Shown here one piece after another: positions 1-10,479 of a stretch of 64,000 bases of DNA. The DNA comes from Sequoia sempervirens (lineage: Eukaryota > Streptophyta > Pinopsida > Cupressales > Cupressaceae), in contig VDFB02270651.1 of NCBI GenBank assembly GCA_007258455.2, positions 703,291,360 through 703,355,359 on the forward strand. Direction: 5' to 3'. The first letter of the stretch is position 1; each line of letters begins with the position of its first letter. The notes beneath the pieces were generated by a model that searched no databases, was not told the origin of the DNA, and saw only the letters and a program-made list of their open reading frames with translations. The translations under genes were made by a program, and so were the position numbers.

Positions 1-1438
1 TGATCAATGCATTTGTTTTTCTTGGATTTTTCATGATGCAAATATATGATTAATGACCTAAATGAATGTCTAAATGATATGATAATGCTATGATTTATGT
101 CCAAATGCTCATGCCTCTAAATGATGTTTTTGGTAATGTAAAATGTACTCAATCTATTAATGATAGAAATAACACTAGCCTTGGAAAAATCTTTGAATTC
201 CATTACAGCCACCGATATGAATGCAACCTAGATATGCAATCCTTAACAATGCAATAGTGACATCCTAGTGATATATTGTGCTTATTGTCATCATTGAGCC
301 CTTAAAAAATGTTGAAAGTGAGTACAAACATCGATGGTAAAATTAAACCATGATGACCTGAGTACTACTTCCATGACGTTTGATCATGCAAGTTAACACA
401 AGTATCTAGGTATAATTAGACCAAGATGACCTCAGCATCCTTTGCGTAAACATACAAGAATTAACCATTTGCCTATGTGAATCTGGAAATTCATCAGTGA
501 TACTTTGTAGAGCACGTCCCACGATGACTCCCATAGTAATAATGATTAACTCACAGGCAATAGACAAAGAAAAATATCATTCTCGATCATAGCTTTTCTA
601 GTTCTCTGACATCCTTGAATTGATCCTGAGAAATGATAACATCAATCATACTACAAAAAAATTCTAACATTTGTGTGAAAGTGTTAAAACCGTGATTCAG
701 AAAAGCATCATCCTTGTAACCGCGATTTTCTGCTGTTTTTGGGTTTTTTGAATTTTCTGATTTTTAGGTGTTTTCTGAAATTTTGACCAAGAACCTAACC
801 TAAAGGCCTATCCTAGGGGCCTCAGGGGCTGATCAAAGATTATCCTTGCCTACTTTATACATGCAAAGACCACGTAGTTCGACCGACTCGACTGATTTAC
901 AGGACCAAGATATGAATAGACACTTAATTACAATGAACTGTGACAACACAATTCGACAAGGTGACTCTTTTTTTGGATTTTTTGGATTTTTGACCTTTTT
1001 AGGGATTTTCTGACGTGACAAGGATGTTTGATGTGTGTCTGATGGTGATTGATGTTCTATGTTTTATTTCATTATGATCAATGTTTTCATTGTGTTTATC
1101 TTCATGACGTTTGTCTATTGGTTCAAGCTCAATAGTTGTTGCCCCTAGTGAGGTTAGTATTTTTCCCCCAGTGGAAACAAGCCAATTTATATGGATATGC
1201 ACAATGTTCAAGAAGCTAAGGTGAGACGGGATTGGCATAGCAAGGTATGCATATGCAGCTCGAATGAAGGATGTGGATGGTAATGGTACCAAGCCAGTGA
1301 TCAACACACATTCCCATAGAGGAAGAAGCTAGTCTGTCACAAATAGCACCCATTACCAGGTTTTCACCACTTGCTTTTATTGCACTTTTTCAAATTTTAT
1401 GATTTTTTTATCGTTTTGCATTTTTTTGATTTTTTTGT
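1..1438 (-). other. Post-pol untranslated region of element A (left part)
   Basis: No gene is supported here. The sequence is AT-rich, with T-runs of the ttttgga/tttttt type at about 720-790 and 965-1010. The same texture recurs at 2630-2690 just downstream of integrase, so I assign the whole stretch to the long 3' region that Tat elements carry between pol and the 3' LTR. Short ORFs here have no recognisable domain. Confidence 0.5.
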
Positions 1439-2556
1439 GGGTAAAAGCACAAAGTTGTGTCACACTTTCGGCCAAATAAATAGTTCCGAGCGAAATATTT
1501 TCAGCCGGAAAGGTTTCGGCCGACTAGGTTTCGACCGAAACAACGTGGCCCATTATGTGGCACACAAGTTTCGGACGAATATGTTTCGGCCGAATCCAAA
1601 AAAAATAATTTTTTTCGTTTCCCGCTTTGAAATTGGCTTTGAAATTGCATTTTTTAATGCACAAGGTTTCTATAGAAAGGGTTTCGGTAGAAACTGTTTC
1701 TATAGAAAGGTTTTCGGCCGAAACCCTTTCTATAGAAACAGTTTCTACCGAAACTGTATGTGGCATCCTAGTTGGCAGCCAACTCAGCTTTTTTCAGAAT
1801 TTTCTGAAACTTTCAACTTTAGCTAGGTATTTCTTTAGTCAGAATGATTTTTCTGAAAAAAACAAAAATACCCTTTTGTAGAGCTTGGAGTGGAGAATCC
1901 AAATATATAATTTTTTTAATATTTTGATTAGTTTTAATATATTTTATTTTTAAAATAATGCAAGTAGGTTTTTAAAATGAAAAAAAGGCTGATTACAAAT
2001 ATAAAAAAAGATAGTAAAACTTATTAAAAAAATTTAAATTTTATATGGAGCACAAGAGGAGAGAGTCTTCTTCAAAAGGGTATAATTTGTTTTTTGAAAA
2101 TGATTAAAAAAATTGAAAATAGTTGGCGGTCCGTGAAAACTGTCAAATTCTGACATGTTTGACTTTAAATCGTTATTACAAGAAAAATATACATCAAATT
2201 TTGATTTTGATTTTTCCATGCACAAGATATTGAAGTTACCTATTTGGAGAAAAAAAAATTAGGGAGAAATGAATTTTTTTTCAAATTTTTTCTTGACGGT
2301 CCGTGAAGTCACTCTTTTCTGAAATTTTCATCATTCCAAAATCTATCCTTAGATTGATAAAAACATAATGAAAACATTTTTTTTTTAATTTTAAAAATTA
2401 CAGCAATAAAATTCATCAAAATTTCTACATTTCATTAGTTTACACTATTTTGAAATTCAAAACATAAAGACCACTTTTATGTGGTCGAAGTTCAGAATTT
2501 TTTTTGTTGTTGGCTGATTCCTTTATAAAGTGTGACACAGGTTTGTGCTTTTACCC
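1439..2556. mobile_element. Candidate 1.1-kb TIR element in the 3' region of element A
   Basis: Positions 1439-1468 and 2527-2556 are inverted repeats matching at 28 of 30 bases. Each begins GGGTAAAAGCAC reading inward, and each is flanked on the outside by TTGT (1435-1438 and 2557-2560). The interior contains the 15-bp palindromic array (1483-1755), an AT-rich middle, and a repeated CGGTCCGTGAA motif near 2127 and 2297. No transposase ORF is visible, so it would be non-autonomous. A 4-bp TTGT duplication fits no common plant superfamily that I know. The inverted repeat could instead be a native hairpin of the retroelement. Confidence 0.45.
1483..1755. repeat. 15-bp self-complementary repeat array (GTTTC-N4-GAAAC)
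   Basis: Units of 15 bp, each close to the palindrome GTTTCGGCCGAAAC plus one base, start at 1483, 1498, 1513, 1528, 1568 and 1583. Six more run uninterrupted at 1666, 1681, 1696, 1711, 1726 and 1741. The four central bases vary (GGCC, GACC, TATA, GGTA, TACC) while the GTTTC and GAAAC arms persist. Positions 1681-1754 form one larger palindrome centred on GGCC at 1716-1719, matching at 36 of 37 arm positions. Because units are palindromic, both strands encode similar Val-Ser-Ile-Glu-Thr-like peptides, which explains the overlapping ORFs here; I do not regard these as genes. Confidence 0.85.
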
Positions 2557-2699
2557 TTGTATTTTTTCCTTTTTTCTATTTTTTTTTTGCTGTCACCTAG
2601 ATGCATGTTTGCTAGTTTTTCACCAGGGTACCCATTTTTTAAGGACATTTTTTGATGTTTTTGGATTTTTTCAAGCCTTTTACAAATGCAGCGGTTGAC

Positions 2700-3726
2700 C
2701 TATGCATAGAATTTCTTAAGATGAAAATTGTTCATGGGTTCCTCAAACTGATCCCCTTCTGGCGTGGACAACTAATATGCTACTAAACCATAAGCTGATA
2801 CAATGACAAAGGCCCCCAACCAATTTGGTTCAAACTTTCCTTTCTTCTCTCTGTCTTGTTGATTACGGGGGTTCTCCTTCAACACTAAGTCACCAACTTG
2901 GAATGTTTTGGGTTTGACCTTGTGATTGTAACTTCTGGACATATGTTGTTGGTAGGCTTTCAGGTGATTCACTACATGTTGGTGTTTCTCATCTAATAGT
3001 TTTAGTTCTTGCAATCTCGATACCCAATAGTCTTCATCAGAGATGATACCTTTCAAGGAAACCCAGAGTGATGGTATTTCAACTTCAATAGGTATAATGG
3101 CCTCAGCTTCATACACCAAAGCATATGGTGTACTCCTCTTAGTGTGTGAATACTGGTGCGGTACGCCCACAAAGTAGGGTTCAATTTAATGTGCCAATCA
3201 CATCTCACGTCATTGGCAGTTTTCTTCAAAATATTCAGAATAGTCTTGTTGGAAGCCTCTACTTGAGCATTCCCCTAGGGATAGTATGGTGTAGAGAAGC
3301 AATGTTGGATATTGAACTTCTCACACAATTCTTACACCTTGATTTTTGAATGGTCTTCCATTATCAGTGACTATGCATTGGGGAATGTCGTCTTGACAAA
3401 TGATGTAGTTGAGGATGAATGATGGAATCTGCTTTCCGATGATGGTTAAAGGGACAACATAAATTAATTTTGTGAAGTATTCTATAGTAGTGATGATAAA
3501 ATTGTGTCTATTTGATGATGATGGATGAATTTTACCAACAAGATCTAGTCCCCATTGAAAAAATGGCAATGTGGATGCAAAAGGTTGAAGTTCTCGTGCT
3601 AGTGCATGGATGAGATTGTTGTGAATCTGACATTTTTGACATTTCTTCACAAACTGAAAAGACACCTTTACCATAGTTGGCCAATAATATCCTAATCGAA
3701 GAAGTTTCTTGGCTAAGGTTAGGCAA
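2700..3726 (-). pseudogene. Integrase domain of element A pol (broken)
   Basis: Retroviral-type integrase inserts the cDNA into the host chromosome. Fragments in order on the minus strand: part of the zinc-binding region (CQKCQIH, near 3620), the core with WGLDLVG (first Asp) and IVTDNGRPF (second Asp) within 3321-3674, and a segment around 3230-3290 reading TPYYP-stop-GNAQVEASN that keeps the catalytic Glu. The C-terminal region at 2772-3170 includes FQVGDLVL and a KGKFEPNWLG motif. The minus-strand reading then continues past a stop to a LKKFYA-like end near 2700, typical of Tat pol ends. Several in-frame stops and frame changes separate the pieces, so no functional integrase can be made. 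Confidence 0.85.
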
Positions 3727-3890
3727 CTTGAATGTGTTAAGCAGACACCCTCATTGACTTCTCATAAATCCATTTTAGACTCATCGCATTCTAGACATCG
3801 TAAGAGAGTTCTGTCAAGAGCTCTTCGATATAGTACATCCGCTATAAGTGTATGTTAGGTGGCTCGGTGAATGAGATTGAATTTTTGGTT

Positions 3891-4460
3891 TCATGGAAAG
3901 TTAGGTGGAAGAGTGTTATCTTTCAGGTAGGTATAAATATCACTATAGATTGAGGTATTGGTATCAGATATGTGACAAATAACATGGGATTCAGTATCAT
4001 CATAGGCAGGGGAAAATAGTTGTTCCACCAAGAACTCGTAATGACTTCTTTTCTTTGGAATTTGTAACAAGGAAGCAATAGTAGCCATGGCATCAACGAC
4101 TTTATTGTCCACTCTTGAAATATGCTCAAATTTGATATCCACAAAATATTTCTTGAAATCGTCTAACATTCTCTTGTAAGGCATCAATTTGTCATCTCTT
4201 GTTTGATAATCATCATTGACTTGGTTAATGACCAATTGAGAATCCCCATACACTTGCAATTCTAGGACCTTCCATTCTATAGTTGTTTTGATGCCAATGA
4301 TTAATGCTTCATATTCTGCCATGTTGTTGGTACGAGGGAACATCAGTCTGTATGATTTTGGTATAGTATGTCCTTGTGGAGTGACAAATAGGATTCTAGC
4401 TCCTGATCCGTGTTGGGTATGTGATCCATCAAAGTATAGTGTCCATTGTTTCATAGCCAC
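3891..4460 (-). pseudogene. Second (archaeal-type) RNase H of Tat pol
   Basis: A 189-codon open stretch with RNase H fold motifs: WTLYFDGSHT supplies the first catalytic Asp, NNMAEYEALI the Glu, YGDSQLVINQVN the second Asp, and RVDNKVVDAMA the last Asp. It lies between the ordinary retroviral RNase H (4472-5239) and integrase. This dual RNase H arrangement defines the Tat lineage. The domain is the best-preserved part of the element, with all four catalytic positions apparently intact. It is isolated by stops on both sides, so it survives only as a fragment of a dead polyprotein. Its role in live elements is degrading RNA in RNA-DNA hybrids during reverse transcription. Confidence 0.85.
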
Positions 4461-4471
4461 AACAAGAACAT

Positions 4472-5239
4472 CTACATCTGGAATTCAATGTGTAAAGGAT
4501 TATTATCTGGTAAAGGTGCCTCCACTAACTGATCAGCAATTGCTTGTCCTTTTATCACCTTCCTATCTACATATTGGATATTAAATTCACTAAGTATCAT
4601 GACCCATTTAGCCAATCTCCCTATTAGGTTTTCTTTACTGAGGAGATATTTGACATGATCAATTTTAGCTATCAACTTGATGGTGTGAGTCAGCATGTAG
4701 TGTCGTAGTTGTAGAGTAGCAAATACTACTACTAGACAAGACTTTTCAAAGAAGGTATAGTTGATCTCATAGCCATTTAGCATCCTGCTGATGTAATAAA
4801 CTGCTCATTCCTTTCCCATTGAATCTTCTTGTGCTAATAGGGCTTCCAATGATGTCTCTATTGTACCAATATATAATAGTAGTGGCTTCCCTTTTGATGG
4901 TGGTACTAAGACATGCAGATTCATTAAATATTGTTTCAAATGGTTGAAGGCTCCTTCACATTGTTCATCCCATTGGAAAGAAACATTTTTATGCAGTAAG
5001 TGAGTGAAGGGATGGGTCTTGTCTTCTAGTTGTGAAATGAATCTATGGATTGAATGAAACCTTCCTTGTAGGGAATGAAGTTTACTAATGTTCTTTGGTG
5101 GTAGAATTTCCATAATAGCCTTGACTTTGGTTGGGTCCACCTCAATTCCTTTTTCTGATACAATGTAACCTAGGAGTTTTGCTGACGTCACTCCAAACAC
5201 ACATTTCTTGGGATTTAGTCGCACATTGAATTTTTCCAA
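4472..5239 (-). pseudogene. RT connection and RNase H of element A pol
   Basis: Two adjacent open stretches in the same frame, split by a stop near 4803. The upper one starts with LNPKKCVFGV and LGYIVSEKGIEVDP, the conserved RT thumb and connection of Ty3/gypsy. It continues through FQWDEQCEGAFNHLKQYL into the RNase H start (LLLYIGTIETSLEALLAQ), where the usual catalytic Asp is replaced. The lower stretch has YTFFEKSCLVVVFATLQLRHY and ends in the linker to the second RNase H (GQAIADQLVEAPLP). With the stop and the changed catalytic position it cannot be functional. Confidence 0.85.
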
Positions 5240-5251
5240 TCTGGTGAAAAT

Positions 5252-5779
5252 TTAATCTAGGATCTCCAAATGCCCTTCCCTAGTATATGATTTTTCCAAT
5301 AAATCGTCCACATAGTCTTTCGTGAAAGTATGCATCATATCATGAAAAAATGTTGTCATGGCACATTGGTAGGTAGCTCCTACATTTGTCAAACTGAATG
5401 GCATAACATTCCAACAGAAGGTTCCCCATGGACAAGTAAAGGAAATTTTATCTTGATCTTCTGGGGCTATTTTGATTTTATTATACCCAGAAAAGCCATC
5501 CATCAGTGACAACATACCATGTCTTGTCATCAAATCTACTATGATATCTATATTGGGCATAGGAAAATCATCCTTAGGACAAGCTTTGTTAAGATCCCAA
5601 AACTCTGTGTAGATGTGAATACTGTTGTTAGGCTTTGAAACTAGTACTATATTGGAGATCCACTCGGCATAGTCAATGGGTCTAATGAATCCAACATCTA
5701 ATAATTTCTTTAGTGCTGCCTTTACCAATAAGGTGATATGGGGATGCATCTTTCTCAACTTCTGCTTCATTGGTTTCAC
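5252..5779 (-). pseudogene. Reverse transcriptase core of element A pol
   Basis: A 175-codon open stretch covering the RT fingers and palm. Recognisable Ty3/gypsy motifs in order: VGFIRPIDYAEWISNIVLV, DLNKACPKDDFPMPNID (motif A region), LSLMDGFSGYNKIKIAPED, the TPWGTF-like segment read here as TCPWGTF, VMPFSLTNVGATYQ, and the catalytic box DYVDDLL. The active-site aspartates are present. Changes from the usual consensus, such as Thr-Glu-Phe in place of the normal Val-Asp-Phe, suggest decay. A frame change separates it from the thumb at 5239. Confidence 0.9.
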
Positions 5780-6373
5780 TCCTGGAGGTAATTATAGATG
5801 GTGCATGATGAGTTATGGATCGATTCTCGGAATGTCGGCATATGACCACATAAAGTTGATTTGTTTCTCCATGAAATTTTTTAGAAAGCTTGGCTTTTCC
5901 TGATTTGTTAATGATGCTGCTAAATGGATATTCTTCACCGTGTCTTCATTGCCAATGTTCACAAACTGTGTGGGTTCAATCAAAACCTTTGACCTTTCCT
6001 AAAAATGTTTTGGGAGAGTATCAAATCTTCCATCCTTTGACACCTCAGAAAGGTTTTCACCATTGGATGCGCTCTTTTTTTTTACTTTTTCTAGATCTGG
6101 TATTGCCATTGAATGGTTTTCAATAGCAGATCTATTTCCTGTATTATTCATTTTGTAGCTGGATGATTTGATACTCCCCTATATGGAAGCCTTGTCACAA
6201 TTTTCATTGATGGAATCTATTTCGGGATCATTGGCATAGAGGAAATTGACGATGGCGTCATCATTCAAAAATGTATGGATTTCAAATGGCTCAATTAGGT
6301 CCCAATCTATAAGCTTAGGATGCACTAAAGGTAAGCAGTCACCAAACGGGTCAAGCTCGGAAATGGTAAGGGT

Positions 6374-7506
6374 TCAGATAGCAATGTCTTTAATTTTTCC
6401 AATAGAAAAATTGAGGTCTAGAAGGTAACTCTCTTCCGAATTATCTATTTCACTTTGAGTTGAATTGTATACACTAGAATCATCAAGGTGTTGTGATCCA
6501 AATTCAAACGGTCTAGAACCTGACCCTTGTCCTTCTTCGAGTAGGGATGCATATTTATGTACTACATCAATGTCCTTGTCATGGCATGACTCTTCTGATA
6601 GTGAATCCCACTCATATTCATTGGAATCAGTCTCATTTTCTTCATTGGCTTGTAACTGTAGGATTCTTTCAACCATCTTCTCTTTTGCATCCTTTTTATA
6701 ACCCAATCCATTCTTGTCTTTTGGATTGATTAAAATGGGTTGAATTGGTTCTATGATTCACTCTTTTATTTTACCCACAGGACCTTTCCCTTCATATCCC
6801 ATTTTTTCAAGATAGTGAAACCTTTTCCATATTTAGTTGTTTGCACAATTGTAGTTGCAACCTGGGATTCTTCTTCCTCTTTATAAAGCTAGTTTAGGAT
6901 GTCTTTGTCTTCTACTTCATCAAAGCTAGTGCTCTCTTTTATGAACTATCCATCAAATTTAGTAAATGGTTGTGGAGTTTGTTGTGTTGATGTAGAGGGT
7001 TGTCCATAATCTTTTGGAGAAGAAAAGTGTGAAAGAAATAAGGACCGTTCAAAGAAGTATTCACCAACACCTTTGTCTTTGATTTGGAATTTTTCATCAA
7101 ATTGTTTCAACAAGGAATTCAGTTGTGTTTTAGGATTTGAGGAGGTGGATGGAGCAGCTTCTTCGTTCTTCTTAGACTGTTTAGACATGGAATTGGATTG
7201 ACTATCATGATTTTCGGAAATGACCAACGGTTTGGGTGAGGAACTTGTCTGGCCCTGATCACTGGAAGTAGTGGGAATGGAAGCTTCTATATTATGAAGT
7301 ACAAAGACATCTTGGACAGATTTCAGGGTATTGCAATACTAGGGACTATTTGAATCAGCTGAAATGGTAATTTCTTGACCACCACAAGGAAATTTTAGAC
7401 ACTGGTGATATGTTGAAGGAACCGCTTGGATCTCATGAATCCATGGTCTACCCAATAGTATGTTATAGGTCAAATCCTTGTCTAATACTTGGCAGATTAC
7501 ATCTTT
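6374..7506 (-). pseudogene. Variable linker between protease and RT of element A
   Basis: The minus-strand frame after protease continues through stops. It is rich in Ser, Gln and Lys (6946-7227) and in acidic residues (6374-6706, many Glu and Asp with a Ser-rich segment). No catalytic motif is visible. Tat elements have a long, poorly conserved spacer here, so I assign it by position and composition only. At least four in-frame stops interrupt it. The stretch from 5780 to 6373 has no recognisable domain and should include the RT N-terminus. Confidence 0.5.
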
Positions 7507-7809
7507 CTAGATTGGTCCCACTTGAATAGGCAAGATGATTAACCCTTGTGAAGCTCTTTCCTCATCATCATATGATTTTATTGTAATCTTTTTCTTTGAA
7601 TCAATTACATTCTCAGAAAATCCCAAGGCAAGAACAAGTTTTAAAGTATATATATTTAGGCTAGCTCCTCCATCTATTAGGATGCATTTGACATGATGTT
7701 TATGGATTAGGACTTCAATATGGAGAGCAACATTGTGGGGATGAGAAATGGATGTGTCATCATTTTCAGAAAAGGATGGGAAATGTGGCATGGTTAAATG
7801 TCCCACCAT
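7376..7809 (-). pseudogene. Aspartic protease domain of element A
   Basis: The open stretch contains CILIDGGASLNIYTLK, matching the retropepsin D-x-G-A/S-S active-site loop of plant Ty3/gypsy elements (here Asp-Gly-Gly-Ala-Ser). It continues past a stop at about 7505 into DLTYNILLGRPWIHEIQAVP, the usual distal protease motif with the conserved ILLGRPWI box. The enzyme would cleave the Gag-Pol polyprotein. The internal stop makes this copy inactive. Confidence 0.85.
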
Positions 7810-7920
7810 GGCTTAAAATTCACAAACTTCTAGATTCATTGGCACCTTTGTGTCCACTAGGGCTTTTTCTGAGATCTCTTTGTGGGCACATGAAATTTTG
7901 AGAAATTCCAATATTGATAT

Positions 7921-8433
7921 CTATGCAGGGATATTTTGTAATTGGTCTACTATGTTGTATTGATTGGGCAATGCTATAGATGTTTTAGATGGACCTCCTT
8001 TTAAGACATATTTGGCATGTGCTCTTGTTGTCGCATTCACTGGTACGTTGTCTTGTTTCCCATTGATTTTGATGAAATTGATTTGAGTATCATTTGCATT
8101 CATGTCTGGTTGGATGTCATTGATTTGATTTTCAAGGATAATAATGTCTTGTTCTTGTTCGATTGGAACGTCATAGATCATATCATCATTTGCAGTAATG
8201 TTTTGGCTATCATTAGTTTCAATGGTATTCATTTGTTTTTCCGCCACTGAGATATGGTTTATGACAATATCATGGACATAGTTTATGTTCTATTCCTTGT
8301 TATTCATTGTAGAGGACTCCCCTTTTTCGTAGTTCGGTAAGGGATTTTTGAATGCTCTATGATCTGCATTTGTTTGGAGTCTCTTTATTCGTATGATTTT
8401 GGCATCTATGAAGTCTTGTATTTTATGTTTCAA
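7921..8433 (-). pseudogene. Gag-protease linker of element A
   Basis: Open stretch 7921-8247 with an acidic, Asn- and Gln-rich composition. It ends in KTSIALPNQYNIVDQLQNIPA, a segment often found just before the protease in Tat polyproteins. The frame between 8248 and 8433 is readable but broken by TAA and TAG. No catalytic function is expected. Confidence 0.55.
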
Positions 8434-9391
8434 TTACATGTAGCAATTCGTTAGGTGACCTTTGCATCGATGAAATTCACAGTAATGGGAATCATTCCAG
8501 CATGATGATTTTACTTTGGGTTTGAATCCTCGAGTGTCAGGTAGTGTTAATAGGTTATTTTCAAGAAGTTCTCTCAATGCAGATTTGTGTGATTGACCCA
8601 AAGGAGTGAATTTTATGTGGTTTGATTGTGTTTGATATGGTAGAAATTTTGATGGGATGTAACTTTTATTGTGTCCACTTTGGTTATTAGACGAGTTGAA
8701 ATTTTGATTAGTTCTTTGATTGATGTTTTGATCCAACTTGGTTGAGGTTCTTGACAAGTTGAAGATCGGTTTGGCATTATATGTTTCAACATTACCATCA
8801 TTAGCATTTTTGTTCCTTGTCAGAAATTTGGGTTTTTCATTGTTATGATGGTTAGATGAACTAGCATTGTTTGATCCTTCATTGTGAATTTTCAACACCC
8901 CTCTTTTGACTAAGGCTTCTTCAATTTTGACACCATTTTCTACCATCTTCTCAAAGCTAGGAGGACATTGCAATTGCAACCTATAACTCATTTCACTGTT
9001 AAGGTTATCGATAAAAATTTCCATCTTTTCTTGTTCGGTTATGAGACAAGCATAACGAGCGAATAACCTTCTCCAACTTTGGAGGAATACAAGAAAATAT
9101 TCTCCTTATTTTTTTTTGGTATTACAAAGGTCCTTCACGGTTATCTCATGTGCAATGTTATAGGAATATTGTGTAATGAATATGTTAACAAGTTCTTGGA
9201 AGGATTTTATGCCTGGTTGCAACTTTGAGAACCATTCCATGCAATGACCTCCTAGACTATGAGGAAAGAGTCTCATTAAGTTTGTGTCCTCATGGGCGAA
9301 TTCCAAACTCATTGTTTAAAATTCTCACACGTGATTTCTTGTTATATTTGTCATATTTTGGAAATTCACAGTTTTGAGGAAATGTTATCAT
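8434..9391 (-). pseudogene. gag: C-terminal part of element A gag
   Basis: Gag forms the virus-like particle. The piece at 9106-9312 contains the capsid-like motif LFPHSLGGHCMEWFSKLQPG with FQELVNIFITQY, a well-known Gag signature. The piece at 8434-9024 starts inside the following conserved block, with its initial Met only an internal residue (MEIFIDNLN then MSYRLQLQCPPSFEKMV). It ends with CEFHRCKGHLTNC, a zinc-knuckle-like motif close to C-x2-H-x4-H-x3-C. A stop and frame change separate the two pieces. The reading frame runs upstream to about 9385, where the TRIM insertion interrupts it; the same frame resumes at 10102. Confidence 0.8.
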
Positions 9392-9548
9392 TATGATATT
9401 GCTATCAGGATTCAACCGTGTAGTTTCGAGTCAAACTCATTGACCCATGTTTCATGAGTAGTGGTTCAACAGAACCCATCTCTCATGATATCGAATGGTC
9501 CACTTAGCAATCATTGCATCTAGGTGATGCTCACAGAGGTGAAGCACT

Positions 9549-9625
9549 GGTCCGTCCCGGGAGGTCACCCATCCCGGTACTGCTCCAGCTCAAGCGCGCT
9601 TAACTAGGGAGTTTTCTCCAAGGTT
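9549..9625 (-). ncRNA. 5S rRNA-like promoter segment, TRIM copy 1
   Basis: On the minus strand this segment aligns with the internal control region and 3' half of plant 5S rRNA: GTTAAGCGCGCTTGAG, then GAGCAGTACCGGGATGG, then GTGACCTCCCGGGA. It is not a 5S gene, because the 5S 5' third is missing. In Cassandra elements this segment can act as an RNA polymerase III promoter; activity here is inference. Confidence 0.75.
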
Positions 9626-9911
9626 AAGCCCGCTTGAGTTGTTACCCCATTTGCAAAACCTTCAGCAAGTGTTGTGCCTTATGAACCATTCATTATAGAG
9701 CCCCTTTAGCTCATCAATTGATAAGTAGGAGGTATTTTTCCACAGCGTGTCAAATTATGATATTGCTATTAGGATTCAACCGTGTAGTTTCGAGTCAAAC
9801 TCATTGACCCATGTTTCATGAGTAGTGGTTCAACAGAACCCATCTCTCATGATATCGAATGGTCCACTTAGCACTCATTGCATCTAGGTGATGCTCACAG
9901 AAGTGAAGCAC

Positions 9912-9985
9912 TGGTCCATCCCGGGAAGTCACCCATCCTGGTACTGCTCCAGCTCAAGTGCGCTTAACCAGGGAGTTTTCTCGAA
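9912..9985 (-). ncRNA. 5S rRNA-like promoter segment, TRIM copy 2
   Basis: Same segment as in copy 1, with mostly transition differences (for example CAAGCGCGC in copy 1 against CAAGTGCGC here, and CATCCCGGT against CATCCTGGT). The C box GGATGGGTGACT has one change from the consensus in the last position. Confidence 0.7.
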
Positions 9986-10101
9986 GGTTAAACCTGCTTG
10001 AGTTGTTACCCCATTTTCAAAACCTTTAGCAAGTGTTGTGCCTTATGAACCATTCATTATAGAGCCCCTTTAGCTCATCAATTGATAAGTGTTGGTATCA
10101 T

Positions 10102-10479
10102 GTTTAACCTTCTATCAAAGAGATAAGGACAAATGTCTTGCAACAAGTATCTTTTTGGAGTCCCTCCTTGCATATCTTGAAGTTATTGTTGAAGGTTTTG
10201 CATCTAATTTGTCAAGGAAGTCATTTGATTGGCAGTAAGCATTTCAGTTTTAGTTTTCTTTGGGATACTCTTCAATTTGTTAACATCAAAATCATTAGGC
10301 AACTTAGCCCCTTGGTTGGCTAACATCAAAAGGTATTTCTCCCCATCTTTTTCAAAGACTTTTTCTAGGAATCTATGGAAATTAGGGTCTTGATTTTCTT
10401 GTTTGACATCTTCTTTTGTTAACTCATCTGTTTCTTTTTGGGAAATCTTATGAAAAGGATTTTCCTTTGGTTCAACCAT
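10102..10479 (-). pseudogene. gag: N-terminal part of element A gag
   Basis: The open stretch 10204-10479 is hydrophilic and Lys/Glu-rich, with FHRFLEKVFEKDGEKYLLML and NDFDVNKLKSIPKK. It is followed after stops by a readable segment to 10102 (GGTPKRYLLQDICPYLFD). That frame leads directly into the gag sequence on the other side of the TRIM at 9391. The Met at 10479 is the first in the stretch, but I cannot confirm it is the true start. TAG codons at the end of the open stretch and nearby show decay. Confidence 0.6.

Larger units (their letters stand above)
9392..10095 (-). mobile_element. Cassandra-like TRIM with 5S-derived repeats, inserted in gag
   Basis: Two direct repeats of about 340 bp (9392-9730 and 9756-10095, roughly 96 percent identical by eye) are separated by about 25 bp and contain no ORF. 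On the minus strand each carries a 5S rRNA-like segment with GGATGGGTGACC (5S C box) and GTTAAGCGCGCTTGAG (A box). LTRs bearing 5S rRNA sequence are the defining feature of Cassandra TRIM retrotransposons. TATCAT at 9386-9391 and 10096-10101 is the target-site duplication, and removing the insert rejoins the gag frame. I see no convincing primer site in the short spacer, so two tandem SINE-like or solo-LTR-like units remain possible. Confidence 0.8.

Noticed and set aside
1371..1881. Overlapping ORFs on both strands with Val-Ser-Ile-Glu-Thr repeats
   Set aside because: They are forced by the 15-bp palindromic array, which reads alike on both strands; no start context or conservation.
9540..9985. 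True 5S rRNA genes
   Set aside because: Only the control region and 3' half are present, embedded in 340-bp units with a target duplication, so they belong to a TRIM.
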